Source: Thalassococcus profundi (lineage in GTDB: Bacteria; Pseudomonadota; Alphaproteobacteria; Rhodobacterales; Rhodobacteraceae). Taken from it: a stretch of DNA of 64,000 bases. The notes below the pieces were generated by a model. That model saw only the letters and a program-made list of their open reading frames with translations. It ran no database searches and was not told the origin of the DNA. The first letter of the stretch is position 1; every line of letters begins with the position of its first letter. Of the stretch, positions 35,045 through 44,410 are shown piece by piece. The DNA is taken from positions 96,373 through 160,372 of the forward strand of contig NZ_QPMK01000008.1 of assembly GCF_003344785.1 (NCBI RefSeq), in the 5' to 3' direction. The position numbers and the translations under genes were made by a program.

Positions 35045-35062
35045 GGGATCGGTCTTTCGGGA

Positions 35063-35983
35063 TCAGGAGAACAGGGAGCGGCGGAAGCCGCGGGGGAGGA
35101 GCGGGGCAACGACAGCGGCCAGAAGCGTGGGGAGGCCGCGTCTGAGGGGGCAGAGGAACCCCGACGGGCTTTGCAACAGGCCGGAGATCGCGAACCGCAG
35201 CGCGGCGCCGCGTTCGGGAGCGATGCGCAAGGCTCGGCGGGCAAGGTAGCGGTAATGGACTGCGTGGCTGCGACCGGACGGGAAGACGCCGAAGCCCGCA
35301 GCCGTTCGGAGCGCTTGTGCCCGCCCGGATGCCATCTTGCCGAGGTCGGTAGAGAGCCCGGTAGGGCTGGTCCGATACCAGGTTTGCATCTGGTCGATGC
35401 CGACGACTCGGGCGCCGTAGCCCACCAGCCGGATCAGCCAGTCCAGGTCCTCGTTGTGCACCATCGCCGGATCGAACCCGCCGCTGCGCTGGAACACGCC
35501 GCGGCGAAGGGAAATGTTGGACATGGTGCAGACCGGGTTTTCGCCCAGCAGCATGTCGATGGTCAGATCGCCTTTCGGAACCGAAGAGGTGACGCCGGTA
35601 TCACCCGGCACTTTGTTGAAGAAACCGATCCGCCCATAAATCGCATCGACGGAGCGGTCGGTGAAGGCGGTGCGCAACTGTAGCAGCTTGCCCGGAACCC
35701 AGAGGTCGTCGGCATCGCAGAAGGCGAGGAAATCGCCGGTGGCGCATTTCAGCGCGGCCATGTTGCGTGCGGCGCTTGGGCCTTTTGAAGTGTTGCGAAC
35801 CAGTCGGATGCGGCGGTCATCGCGCGCGGCTGCGCGCACGAGGAAGGCGGTGGCATCGGTCGACCCGTCATCCACGCAGATCGCCTCCCAATCGGTGAAG
35901 GTCTGTGCCGACAGGCTGGCCAGCGTTCTGGTTATGGTGGCCTCGGCGTTGAAGCAGGGCAGGATGATCGAGAAAACCGGCAT
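35063..35983 (-). CDS. Glycosyltransferase, GT2 family
   Basis: The 306-aa protein has FSIILPCFNAEATITRTL, CVDDGSTDATAFLVRAA and the DXD motif in LAFCDADDLWVPGKL. It shares the general plan of the downstream GT2 gene, indicating an old duplication with separate sugar specificities. Its start is 4 bases from the flippase stop. Confidence 0.9.
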   Translation of the reverse strand: MPVFSIILPCFNAEATITRTLASLSAQTFTDWEAICVDDGSTDATAFLVRAAARDDRRIRLVRNTSKGPSAARNMAALKCATGDFLAFCDADDLWVPGKLLQLRTAFTDRSVDAIYGRIGFFNKVPGDTGVTSSVPKGDLTIDMLLGENPVCTMSNISLRRGVFQRSGGFDPAMVHNEDLDWLIRLVGYGARVVGIDQMQTWYRTSPTGLSTDLGKMASGRAQALRTAAGFGVFPSGRSHAVHYRYLARRALRIAPERGAALRFAISGLLQSPSGFLCPLRRGLPTLLAAVVAPLLPRGFRRSLFS

Positions 35984-35987
35984 GAAA

Positions 35988-37223
35988 TCAGACCTTTGCG
36001 AAACGTTGCCCGAAGGCCAGGGTCAAAGCGGGAAGCGAGGCGCCGAGCATCACCAGGCTGGCGACGACGGCATAGCCGGAGGCCACCGTGACAAGGCCGA
36101 AGGGTGCCAGCAGCGCGGTGTTGAGCATCAGCGCGGCGGTCATCGCGGCGGTGACGCCGAATTCGCGGTGGGCCCGCCCGGTGGCGCGCAGCCAACCGGC
36201 GGTGGCGGACCAGAGCGTCGTGGGGATCGCGACGAGGCAGAGGATCGACACGATCCGGTCCAGCCCATCCCATCCCTCGCCGAAAAGGATCGGCACATAC
36301 CAGGGCGCGAGGATAGCCTGAGTGACCACGGCGGGGGTAATCAGGCCCATCGCCAGCAGAATGCTCTGGCGCAGGGCGTGGGTCTTGTCGGGGCTTGCGC
36401 AGAGATGCGGAAAGAGCACGGTCGAGAAGGCGACCGAGAAGGAATTGGCGAGGCTGAGCCCTGCGTTGAACGCCATGAAGTAGAGACCCAGCGCCTCGGC
36501 TCCCATCAGGGTGCCGACGATCAGCTTGTCGGCCTGCAGACGCAGCGCCTTGATCAGTTCCACGCCCAGCACCGCCCAGCCGAAGCTGAGGAACGGGCGC
36601 AGCGGGGCAAAGCCGTTCGACAGGTCACGGGTCCAGGGATGCAGCCTGCGCATCGCCAGCAGCCAGAAGGGCGCCGTCAGCAGGCGCGGCAGGATCAGAG
36701 CCAGAGCCGAGGGCCAGAGCAGCGCCAACGCCGCGGACATGAGGTTGGCGCCAACGATCTGCGCGCCGGAAATGGCCGCGGTCTGGCGCAGTTTGCCGGC
36801 CCGCATGGCAAGCGCGGTCTGCACGAGGCCCGCCGGCATGAAGAGGTATTCGCCCGCCAGAAGCAGGATCAGCAAGAGCAACTCGGGGCTCCCGCCTGCG
36901 GCGTAAAGCGCAAGGCCGATTGCGGATTGCGCCACGAACAGCCCGACGCACCAGGCCCAGAAGATTCGGTGCGCGGTGGCACAGGTCTGCGGCAGATCGG
37001 CCTCGGGTGCTGCGATGATCCGCTGCCCGACGCCGTTCTCGGTAAGCGCCTTCAGGATGTCCGCCGCCGCCAGCGCCGCCGCGGCCACGCCGATCTGCGC
37101 GAGGTCGAGCGAGCGAGCCACGGCGACCACCACCAAGAGGCGCGACGCCTTCGCCGCCACCTCGGACGCGCCGTAGGCAAAGAGGTTCTGCGCGACGCGC
37201 GATGTCTTGAGGAGGGCGGTCAT
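35988..37223 (-). CDS. Lipopolysaccharide/EPS flippase (Wzx-like)
   Basis: The 411-aa protein has about twelve hydrophobic segments and the polysaccharide-synthase/MATE-like plan: NLFAYGASEVAAKASRLLVVVAVARSL at the N-terminus and a large central LLILLLAGEYLFMPAGLVQTALAMRAG region. It should move the undecaprenyl-linked repeat unit across the inner membrane. It is the first gene of the operon and is divergent from the export lipoprotein, with the island palindrome between them. Confidence 0.85.
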   Translation of the reverse strand: MTALLKTSRVAQNLFAYGASEVAAKASRLLVVVAVARSLDLAQIGVAAAALAAADILKALTENGVGQRIIAAPEADLPQTCATAHRIFWAWCVGLFVAQSAIGLALYAAGGSPELLLLILLLAGEYLFMPAGLVQTALAMRAGKLRQTAAISGAQIVGANLMSAALALLWPSALALILPRLLTAPFWLLAMRRLHPWTRDLSNGFAPLRPFLSFGWAVLGVELIKALRLQADKLIVGTLMGAEALGLYFMAFNAGLSLANSFSVAFSTVLFPHLCASPDKTHALRQSILLAMGLITPAVVTQAILAPWYVPILFGEGWDGLDRIVSILCLVAIPTTLWSATAGWLRATGRAHREFGVTAAMTAALMLNTALLAPFGLVTVASGYAVVASLVMLGASLPALTLAFGQRFAKV

Positions 37224-37324
37224 TGTCGGGGTCCAGTCATGTTTGCAGGACCGGTTCTAACCGGGTGGCGTGCTTGCCGTCTCGGACGCCACGGGCGAGC
37301 GGCATGGGGCAACAGAACTGCATC

Positions 37325-37341
37325 ATATCCAAACGGATAGG
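37325..37341. promoter_or_regulatory. Island palindrome, copy 1
   Basis: ATATCC-AAAC-GGATAGG matches the CCTATCC-N4-GGATAGG consensus except in the outer left bases. It lies 82 bases before the export lipoprotein gene and 102 before the flippase gene. Confidence 0.7.
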
Positions 37342-37422
37342 CATCCGATGCGACCGCGCGCTCGACCGGCACAGCGGAAATGCTTAATACGATTACAACC
37401 GCAGGTGAAAGCGAGCGCAGGC

Positions 37423-38634
37423 ATGTCCAAGACCCTCAGATTCGGTTCGGTGCTGCTGGCCGTGCTGGCCCTGTCGAACTGCGCCAGCTACGACACGCCC
37501 GACAATCTTGAACCGGTGGCGGCGGGCGACGGCTACCAGGCGCAGTATCGCACGCCGGACGTCAGCCGCGGCCAGGCGCAGTTCCTGCGCTCCGCGGATA
37601 TCAATGCCAGCAAGTGCCGACCGTGGCGCGGCGGGGCCGGGGGCAAGGGTGGCGGCATCGCCGCCGTGGCGCTGCGCGGCGAACGGCTGAGCCGCAACGA
37701 CCTTGTCGATATTCGCATCGCCGATGACGAGACCTTCAGCGGCGATTACGTCGTGTCGCGGGACGGCACCCTCAAGCTTCCCTTCCTCGCGCCGATCCGT
37801 GCGCAGGGGCGCAGCACCGGCGAGATCGAAGCGGATATCGCCGCGCAACTCCTCGCCGGGGATTTCTTCGTAGAACGCCCGCGCATCTCTGTCCGCGTGG
37901 CCGATTTCGCCTCGGTCACGGTGGGCGTCTCCGGCGCCGTGTTCGAACCGCGCGCGGTCGAGATCGGCGGCGTTTCGGGCGACCAGGTCGACAGTCGGAG
38001 GCAGGGCGCTCTCGGTGCCTCGAGTGAAGGACGCAACCTCTCGGCGGCGCTGCGTGCCGTCGGTGGCGTGCGTCCCGATGCGGATATTTCCGCCGTCGAG
38101 GTGCGCAGGGGAGGATCTCTCTTCAAGCTCGACATGCGCGGCGTGTTCGAGGGGCGCAACGCCGTCGACATCATGCTGCTGACCGGCGACGAGGTGTCGG
38201 TGCCCAGCCGCGGCTGTTTCCAGGAAGACCTGATGCGGCCCAGCCCGATCAGCCCGCCGGGCGTGTCTCTGTTCCTGTCGAACCTCACGCAACCGGCCAC
38301 CGGCAATGCGCCGTCTGCCGTGGGCCGCGACGTGCGTGAAGTGCCTTACGGTACGCGCTACATGCAGGCGGTGATCGATACCAACTGTGTCGGCGGGGCG
38401 CGGGCGACGAGCGCGGACCGGTCGGCGGTGCTGTTCTCGCGCAACCCGATCACCGAAGTTTCCGTGGTGATCGAGCGCGACATCGAGAACCTGCTGCGCC
38501 GCGCGGACCGGGACGATTACGACCCATTCCTGCTCCCCGGCGATTCCATCGCCTGTTACGACAGCACCATCACCAACGTCGGCGAGGTCGCCCGGGTCCT
38601 TGGCATTCTCGGTATCTCGGCGCTGGCGCTCTAG
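37423..38634 (+). CDS. Polysaccharide export outer-membrane lipoprotein (Wza/GumB type)
   Basis: The 403-aa protein has a lipoprotein signal (VLLAVLALSNCASY, lipid on the Cys near residue 23). The OPX domain begins LSRNDLVDIRIADDETFSGDYVVSRDGTLKLPFLAPI, followed by SLBB-type segments (VTVGVSGAVFEPRAVEI and later). It should form the outer-membrane exit pore for the polymer. The start is ATG 37423; upstream in-frame codons lie in the promoter. Its stop overlaps the stop of the convergent histidine kinase in CTAG. Confidence 0.88.
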   Translation: MSKTLRFGSVLLAVLALSNCASYDTPDNLEPVAAGDGYQAQYRTPDVSRGQAQFLRSADINASKCRPWRGGAGGKGGGIAAVALRGERLSRNDLVDIRIADDETFSGDYVVSRDGTLKLPFLAPIRAQGRSTGEIEADIAAQLLAGDFFVERPRISVRVADFASVTVGVSGAVFEPRAVEIGGVSGDQVDSRRQGALGASSEGRNLSAALRAVGGVRPDADISAVEVRRGGSLFKLDMRGVFEGRNAVDIMLLTGDEVSVPSRGCFQEDLMRPSPISPPGVSLFLSNLTQPATGNAPSAVGRDVREVPYGTRYMQAVIDTNCVGGARATSADRSAVLFSRNPITEVSVVIERDIENLLRRADRDDYDPFLLPGDSIACYDSTITNVGEVARVLGILGISALAL

Positions 38635-41192
38635 GCGTCGGGGGCGTCGTCGCGGTCGGCCCGCATTTGGGGTCTCGTGACGAACCAGATCGCGGGCAGC
38701 GCCGCGATGGCCTTGGCCATGCCCTTTTCGTCGCCCGCGTTCGCTGCCGTCTCGACCGCAATCAGCCCGGCGCGCAGCTCGACGGCGCCCAGAGTCGCGG
38801 CGCTGCCCGCGATCCGGTGTGCGCGCGCGGCAATCTCGGCCGGGGCGTGGCTGTGGTGATCCGCAAGAAAGGCGAGCGTGTCGTTCACCTCGGTCACGAA
38901 CCGGTCCAGCAGCGGGCGCAGCGCCTCGACACCAAGCGTTTCGCGCAGGTCGTCGAGATAAGCCCCCGCGACGGCCTTGGAGGCGTCCTTTGCAAATGCC
39001 GGGGGATCGGTGTCTCGATGCACGTGATTTGCGATCACCTGCATCAACCCGTCGCGCGTCAGCGGCTTGGTCAGGATGTCGTTCATGCCGTCCGACAGGA
39101 ACGCCTGTTGTTCCTCGGCCATGGCATTCGCGGTCAGTGCCACGATCGGCGTCCGGGCCGAGACGCCGTTGCCATCGCGGATTTGGCGCGTGGCGGTACG
39201 GCCATCCATGACCGGCATGCTGATATCCATCAGGATCAGGTCGAATGTCTTGTTCTGCGCAAGGTCTACCGCGACCTTGCCGTTCGCTGCTTCGGTGACC
39301 CTGTGACCGGCGGCGACCAGCATCTCGCGGGCGACCACGCGATTGATCTCGTTGTCCTCGACCAGCAGGACCCGGCTGGGCCGAAGCTCTCCGCTGCGTA
39401 GGCGGCGATGGGGGCCAGTAGCGGCCGGCGCGGCGATCGGCGTGATCGGAAAGCGGATCAGGAAGGTGCTGCCCTCGCCCAGCGTGCTCTCGACATCGAT
39501 CCCGCCCCCCAGCGCCTGCACGAACCGGCGGGCGATGCCGAGCCCGAGCCCGGTTCCGCCAACCTCGCGGTCGTAAGAGCTGTCGCCGGTCAGGAAATCG
39601 TCGAAGATCTGCGACTGCAGCGTGTCGTCCATGCCGATGCCGGTATCGCTGACAGTGACATGAAGTTCCGGCGCGCTGTCCGGCGCGCTCAGAACCTCTG
39701 CCTGGACCGACACGCGTCCGGCTTGGGTGAATTTCACAGCGTTACCGATAACGTTCATCAGGATGTGCTGGATGCGGTCGCGGTCGGCGTGGATCCAGTC
39801 GGCAGGCGGCCCGATCCAGCCCCAGTCCAGCGTGGTGTCGTTGGCCGAGGCAGCGCCGCTCTGGTTATCGATGATGTCCTGCAGCAGCGTGCTGATGTTC
39901 ATCTGCACCGGGCGCAGATGCAGCTTGCCCGCATCGTACTTGGTGATGTCCAGCACATCGGAGATATGGTTCATCAGCAGCTTGCCGGAGGTGTCCATGT
40001 TGTTAATGTAGCGCGCCTGCCGCGCGCTGAGCTTGGTGTCGCGCAGCAGGGACAGGTTGCCCAGAAGCCCGTTCAAGGGTGTGCGGATCTCGTGGCTCAT
40101 GGTCGCCAGGAAATCGGTCTTGGCCTTTTCCCCGGCCAGCGCTTGGTCCCGGGCGGCGACGAGGTCGGCCTCGGCCTTCACGCGGTGCGAAATATCGCGC
40201 AGGAAGGCGATGAAGATCTCGCCCTCGTCGGTCTGCGCCGACTGGATGGCGAATTCCACCGGAAAGACCTCGCCGGTGGCGCGCTTGGCCTCGAGCTTGA
40301 TGCGCCCCTTGCCGACGACGCGCTTTTCGCCGTGGACGCGCATGCGCTCCATGCCAGCGGCATGGGCGGCGCGGTGATGGTCGGGCACGATCAACCCGCC
40401 CAGGTCCGCGCCGATGGCCTCGGCGGCGGAGTAGCCGAAGATCTGTTCGGCGGCGGCGTTGAAATCCAGGATACGGCCTTCGGCATCGCTCACCACCACC
40501 GCGTCCAGCGCGGTGCCGGTCACGATTTTCATCCGCTCGCTGGCTTGGACGATTTCGGCCCGGCGCCGCACGTTCTGGGCATTGAGATAGGCGAGGTAGA
40601 GCGCCAGCAGCAGCAGCGTCACCAGCAGGACCGTGACCACGGCGGCCATCTGCATCAGGGTCACGGCGATATTGCTGCGGCGGCGGTCCGAATCCTCGGC
40701 AAAGTAATTCAGCCCGGAATTGGCCAGTTGCCGGACGTTGGGCCGCACGGCCTCGGCCCGCTCGATAAGCTCGGGCAGAGCGCCCGTCAGCGCCGTGTCG
40801 GAGGCATCGATGGTGTCGACGGTCCGGTCGAGAAAGGTCTGCACGATCCGGAGGTTGCGCGAGAACTCGGGCACGTCGCGCAATGCGGAATAGATCGACG
40901 CCTGCCGCAACGTATTGATCCGGCTGTAGAAGATATCGAATTCCCGGCGCAGGGTCCGAAGGTCGGGATCAAGGTTGCCTAGGCTCGTATTGAGGTGAAG
41001 GTCGTATTCGAGAAACTCCACCTCGGCCTGCGACAGCGTCCATTGCACATTGTCCGACCGGGCCGAGTTGAGCAACCGCAGGTCGCGCACCACGGCCGTC
41101 GAGAGATAGAGCGTCACCCCGAGGGCGACGGCACCCAGCAGCAGCGTGATCAACAGCCGCAGACGCACGGGGGAGGCTTTCAGGTTGGACAT
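38631..41192 (-). CDS. Hybrid sensor histidine kinase with REC and Hpt domains
   Basis: The 853-aa protein has a membrane segment (about residues 13-32), a helical periplasmic sensor, a second membrane segment (178-203), a PAS domain (215-340), the phosphorylated His367 in SHEIRTP, an ATPase domain with DTGIGM and GGTGLGLGIA, a receiver domain with Asp656 in LILMDISMP and an Hpt domain with His792 in AHRIAGSA. It can run a full phosphorelay, probably to the LuxR-type regulator at 44411. Start ATG 41192; the frame further upstream is not coding. The periplasmic molybdopterin-fold protein is its upstream operon partner. Confidence 0.9.
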   Translation of the reverse strand: MSNLKASPVRLRLLITLLLGAVALGVTLYLSTAVVRDLRLLNSARSDNVQWTLSQAEVEFLEYDLHLNTSLGNLDPDLRTLRREFDIFYSRINTLRQASIYSALRDVPEFSRNLRIVQTFLDRTVDTIDASDTALTGALPELIERAEAVRPNVRQLANSGLNYFAEDSDRRRSNIAVTLMQMAAVVTVLLVTLLLLALYLAYLNAQNVRRRAEIVQASERMKIVTGTALDAVVVSDAEGRILDFNAAAEQIFGYSAAEAIGADLGGLIVPDHHRAAHAAGMERMRVHGEKRVVGKGRIKLEAKRATGEVFPVEFAIQSAQTDEGEIFIAFLRDISHRVKAEADLVAARDQALAGEKAKTDFLATMSHEIRTPLNGLLGNLSLLRDTKLSARQARYINNMDTSGKLLMNHISDVLDITKYDAGKLHLRPVQMNISTLLQDIIDNQSGAASANDTTLDWGWIGPPADWIHADRDRIQHILMNVIGNAVKFTQAGRVSVQAEVLSAPDSAPELHVTVSDTGIGMDDTLQSQIFDDFLTGDSSYDREVGGTGLGLGIARRFVQALGGGIDVESTLGEGSTFLIRFPITPIAAPAATGPHRRLRSGELRPSRVLLVEDNEINRVVAREMLVAAGHRVTEAANGKVAVDLAQNKTFDLILMDISMPVMDGRTATRQIRDGNGVSARTPIVALTANAMAEEQQAFLSDGMNDILTKPLTRDGLMQVIANHVHRDTDPPAFAKDASKAVAGAYLDDLRETLGVEALRPLLDRFVTEVNDTLAFLADHHSHAPAEIAARAHRIAGSAATLGAVELRAGLIAVETAANAGDEKGMAKAIAALPAIWFVTRPQMRADRDDAPDA

Positions 41193-41248
41193 GAAGGACC
41201 GGTCCGATTTGGGCGGCGCCGGAGGCTCCGGCGCCCGGCTACCGCTGA

Positions 41249-41755
41249 TTACTGCATCACCTCGATGCGGTCGAGTTGCCAGATGCTGCGCGAATAGGTC
41301 ACTTCGGAGCGATAGTCGGAGCTGGCATCGTAGGGGTAGATGACCCAAAGCGGTCCCTTGTCACGTACCGACATCGTCTCGCCGTCCATCCGATAGGCAA
41401 GGATGGGGCCGCCTTCGACCGCGTCCGACACGGGAATGTCCACCGCGTAATCGTTGATTGCGGTGGCGCGCAACGTCTCGCCCTCGACCCCCAGGCGCTC
41501 AAGCAGCGTGTCGAGCGACACGCCGGTAAAGCTGTGCGTTCCCTCCGTCCAGATGGTCGAAGTTTCAAAGGTGGTTGCGTCCAGCGCCTCCAGCATCTCG
41601 AGGTCGAACTGCGCGGTGCCGCCGACGTTTGTAACGTCCAGCGCGCCCGACACCGTGAGGATCACCTCGCCCTCGGGCTCTGCAAGGCTCTGGGCCCAGG
41701 CGGGCAGGGCGGTCGCGACGACAACGGCCAGGGCAGGAAAAAGGGAACGGTACAT
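41249..41755 (-). CDS. Periplasmic molybdopterin-binding-fold protein
   Basis: The 168-aa protein has a signal peptide (SLFPALAVVVATALPAWAQ). The mature part matches the oxidoreductase molybdopterin-binding domain in small form: TVSGALDVTNVGGTAQFDLEMLEAL, TFTGVSLDTLLERLGV-like, and PLWVIYPYD near the end. There is no obvious cofactor cysteine, so it may bind a ligand instead of acting as an enzyme. ATG 41755 has AGAGGA upstream. It is 56 bases upstream of the hybrid kinase, so it may serve as its signal receptor (inference). Confidence 0.8.
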   Translation of the reverse strand: MYRSLFPALAVVVATALPAWAQSLAEPEGEVILTVSGALDVTNVGGTAQFDLEMLEALDATTFETSTIWTEGTHSFTGVSLDTLLERLGVEGETLRATAINDYAVDIPVSDAVEGGPILAYRMDGETMSVRDKGPLWVIYPYDASSDYRSEVTYSRSIWQLDRIEVMQ

Positions 41756-41829
41756 GGGAACATCCTCTTTAAGGTTGTCCCCATATGGCACATCCGCGCG
41801 TTGCGCACATGGGGTCAGACGGATAGAGA

Positions 41830-41847
41830 CCTATCCGTTCGGATAGG
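41830..41847. promoter_or_regulatory. Island palindrome, copy 2 (perfect)
   Basis: CCTATCCGTTCGGATAGG is a perfect inverted repeat with 7-bp arms, 75 bases upstream of the molybdopterin-fold protein gene. An additional half site, CGGATAG, lies next to it at 41820-41826. Confidence 0.8.
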
Positions 41848-41855
41848 ACGGCCCG

Positions 41856-42743
41856 TCAGGCCGCCTGCTGCTTCGGCATCGCCCCCGCGTCGAGGAACCT
41901 CCCCAGCGCGCCCTGCAAGTCGGGGCGGTCGAGAGCGAAGGCGATCGTCGCCTGCACGAAGCCCGCGACCGATCCACAATCAAAGCGTTCGCCCTGAAAC
42001 CGGTAGCCGGTCACACCGACCGCCTGCACATCGGCGTTGATCGCATCGGTCAACTGCACCTCGCCGCCCGCGCCTGGACCGAGGTCGGACAGCCGGGCAA
42101 AGATCGACGGTTCCAGGATGTAGCGGCCGACGACGGCGCTGGTCGACGGGGCCAGGTTGGGCTGCGGTTTTTCCACCAGCCCACGCGCAGTGGTCAGCCG
42201 CCCGGCGGTCCGTGCCACGTCGAGGATGCCGTAGGACGAGGTCTCGGCGCGCGGCACGTCCATCGTCGCGACCATGTGGCCGCGGGTCTTGGCATGGGCG
42301 GCGACCATCTGGGCCAGCGCGCCTTGAGGACCGCGAATAACGTCGTCGGGCAGCAAAACGGCAAAAGGCTCGTTGCCTACCAGCCGCCGCGCCAGCTTGA
42401 CCGCGTGACCCAGGCCCAGCGGCGCGTTCTGACGGAGGAAGGACAGCGTGCCCTCGAGCATCCGCGTCTGCTCGAGCGCGGAAAGCGCAGAGGTTTTCCC
42501 GGCGGCGGCGAGGCGCTGTTCCAGCGCGGCGGCGGTGTCGAAATAGTCCTCAAGCGCGCCCTTGCCCGCGGCGGTGACAAAGATGAACTGTTCGATCCCG
42601 GCGGCGCGGGCCTCGTCCACCGCGTACTGGATCAGAGGGCGATCGACGAGCGGCAGCATCTCTTTCGGGATCGACTTGGTGGCGGGCAGAAAACGCGTGC
42701 CCATTCCGGCGACTGGAAAAACGGCGGTGCGGATATGTGTCAT
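41856..42743 (-). CDS. galU: UTP-glucose-1-phosphate uridylyltransferase
   Basis: The 295-aa protein has the GalU nucleotidyltransferase motifs: AVFPVAGMGTRFLPATKSIPKEMLPLVD, VLLPDDVI, VEKPQPNLAPS and GGEVQLTDAI. It makes UDP-glucose from UTP and glucose 1-phosphate, providing sugar donor for the polymer. AGGA lies upstream of ATG 42743. It is 29 bases after the fused transferase in the same operon. Confidence 0.92.
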   Translation of the reverse strand: MTHIRTAVFPVAGMGTRFLPATKSIPKEMLPLVDRPLIQYAVDEARAAGIEQFIFVTAAGKGALEDYFDTAAALEQRLAAAGKTSALSALEQTRMLEGTLSFLRQNAPLGLGHAVKLARRLVGNEPFAVLLPDDVIRGPQGALAQMVAAHAKTRGHMVATMDVPRAETSSYGILDVARTAGRLTTARGLVEKPQPNLAPSTSAVVGRYILEPSIFARLSDLGPGAGGEVQLTDAINADVQAVGVTGYRFQGERFDCGSVAGFVQATIAFALDRPDLQGALGRFLDAGAMPKQQAA

Positions 42744-42772
42744 GGTCCGGGTCCTTTTCTGGAGCGAGAGGA

Positions 42773-44164
42773 TCAATAAGCGCCGCGGCCGGAGATTACC
42801 GCACCGAAGGTTCTGAAGATCAGCACGAGATCGACGAGCAGCGTGCACGAAGAGGCGTAGGTGAGGTCCATCTCGACCATCTGGTCGAAGCCGACGGTGG
42901 CGCGGCCCGACACCTGCCAAAGCCCGGTAATGCCCGGTTTGACCGCAAGCCGACCCAAGGCACGGCGGGGGTAGGCTTCGACTTCGCAGGGCAGGGCGGG
43001 GCGCGGGCCGACGATCGCCATCTCGCCGCGCAGCACGTTCAGGATCTGCGGCAGCTCGTCGATGGAAAAGCGGCGGATGATGCGCCCGACGCGAGTGATG
43101 CGCGGATCGGTGCGCGATTTGAAACAGACACCCTCGCGGTCCGAACTGCCCAGCAGATCGGCGCGCTGCTTTTCGGCATCCGTGGTCATGGAGCGGAATT
43201 TGAAGATGGTGAAGGGCGTGCCATTGCGGCCCACGCGGGTCTGCTTGAAGAACACCGGACCGCGACTGTCGACCTTGATCGCGAGCGCAGTCAGAGCGAG
43301 CAGAGGCGACAGCAAGAGCAGCGCGCCAGCCGACACGGTGAGGTCCAGGAACCGCCGTTGGATATCGGCGAAGGAGCTGCGGCGTGCGACGGTCAGGGCG
43401 GCATGGGTCAGGAAAGCAAAATTTCCGGCAAGGTAGCGCTTGGCGAGCCGTCGCGGTTCCTGCGCAAGACGCCAGGCCCATTCCATCTTGATCCGGCGCA
43501 CCGCCTTGGGTGCACGCACGACCGTCCCCGCCAAGAAATCGAAGAGCGCACCGACGGCCAGCGTCAGGGATGCGTCCAGACGGTGCGCATGTCGGTGCAG
43601 CCACAGCTCCTGCATCGGCACGCCCAAGGCGACAAGCACGATATCGGCGCCGCTGTCGTTGATTTCGGCGATGACCGCCTCGGCATCCGCCGCGCCGCCG
43701 TACCCGTCGCGGGTGCCCGCGATGCGCAGGTGCGGTATGGTGTGGATCAGGCGGCCGGCCGCGGCCTCTGCCGTGCCCGGGGTGCCGCCGAACAAGTAGA
43801 CCGACTTGCCCATCCGCGCCGCCTTGGACAGCAGCATCGGCACAAGGTCGGTGCCGTTGAGGTTGGCGGTCAGTTTCTGGCCGGTCATCTTTGCGGCCAG
43901 TTCGACGCCGATCCCGTCGGGCAGCAGAATGTCGGCCTTGGCCACGGCGTGGGCATAGGCCGGATCGCGGCGACGCAGGTTGCAGCAATGCGCGTTCATG
44001 AAGAACGCCCGGCGGCGGCCCGGCGCCAGCAGATGGGTGATCGCCTGATCAGGCGTCGCATCGACCAGATCGAGTTTCAGCGCGGGCAAATATTGCGTGG
44101 GCAAGGCGGGGGGCGTGATTGCGTCGGAAAGGTCTAAGCGGGTCGGGAAGGCAGCGTGTTTCAT
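42773..44164 (-). CDS. Fused WecG/TagA glycosyltransferase and undecaprenyl-phosphate sugar transferase
   Basis: The 463-aa protein joins two enzymes. Residues about 20-240 are a WecG/TagA/CpsF (GT26) domain: FFMNAHCCNLRRRDPAYA, ILLPDGIGVELAAKM, VLVALGVPMQELWLHRH. Residues about 262-463 are a bacterial sugar transferase (initiating phosphoglycosyl transferase): FLDLTVSAGALLLLSPLLAL, FKQTRVGRNGTPFTIFKFRSM, FSIDELPQILNVLRGEM, then VKPGITGLWQVSGR. The C-terminal part loads the first sugar on undecaprenyl phosphate and the N-terminal part probably adds the second. Confidence 0.9.
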   Translation of the reverse strand: MKHAAFPTRLDLSDAITPPALPTQYLPALKLDLVDATPDQAITHLLAPGRRRAFFMNAHCCNLRRRDPAYAHAVAKADILLPDGIGVELAAKMTGQKLTANLNGTDLVPMLLSKAARMGKSVYLFGGTPGTAEAAAGRLIHTIPHLRIAGTRDGYGGAADAEAVIAEINDSGADIVLVALGVPMQELWLHRHAHRLDASLTLAVGALFDFLAGTVVRAPKAVRRIKMEWAWRLAQEPRRLAKRYLAGNFAFLTHAALTVARRSSFADIQRRFLDLTVSAGALLLLSPLLALTALAIKVDSRGPVFFKQTRVGRNGTPFTIFKFRSMTTDAEKQRADLLGSSDREGVCFKSRTDPRITRVGRIIRRFSIDELPQILNVLRGEMAIVGPRPALPCEVEAYPRRALGRLAVKPGITGLWQVSGRATVGFDQMVEMDLTYASSCTLLVDLVLIFRTFGAVISGRGAY

Positions 44165-44289
44165 CGGTGTAAGTCCTTGAGGTTGCAGAAGTTGCGCTCA
44201 AGCTGACGGGAAACATGATGCCGCTCAACAGAGCGGACGGCGAGGCTTTCGGGACATTGGAGGGCCGTCTATGCCCTGCGGTCAGGGGA

Positions 44290-44307
44290 CCTATCCGAAC
44301 GGACAGC
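44290..44307. promoter_or_regulatory. Island palindrome, copy 3
   Basis: CCTATCC-GAAC-GGACAGC keeps the left arm exactly and the right arm in 5 of 7 bases. It lies between the divergent fused transferase gene (126 bases) and response regulator gene (104 bases). Confidence 0.65.
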
Positions 44308-44410
44308 GGTCCGTCCGAATGCGCCGCTTGGCTGCCTTGGTCGCGTTGGTTTATTGACGTGCATCAGCCATGATCTCTGTTTAGTTGTAGAGACCGAAGA
44401 GGAGACCGCG

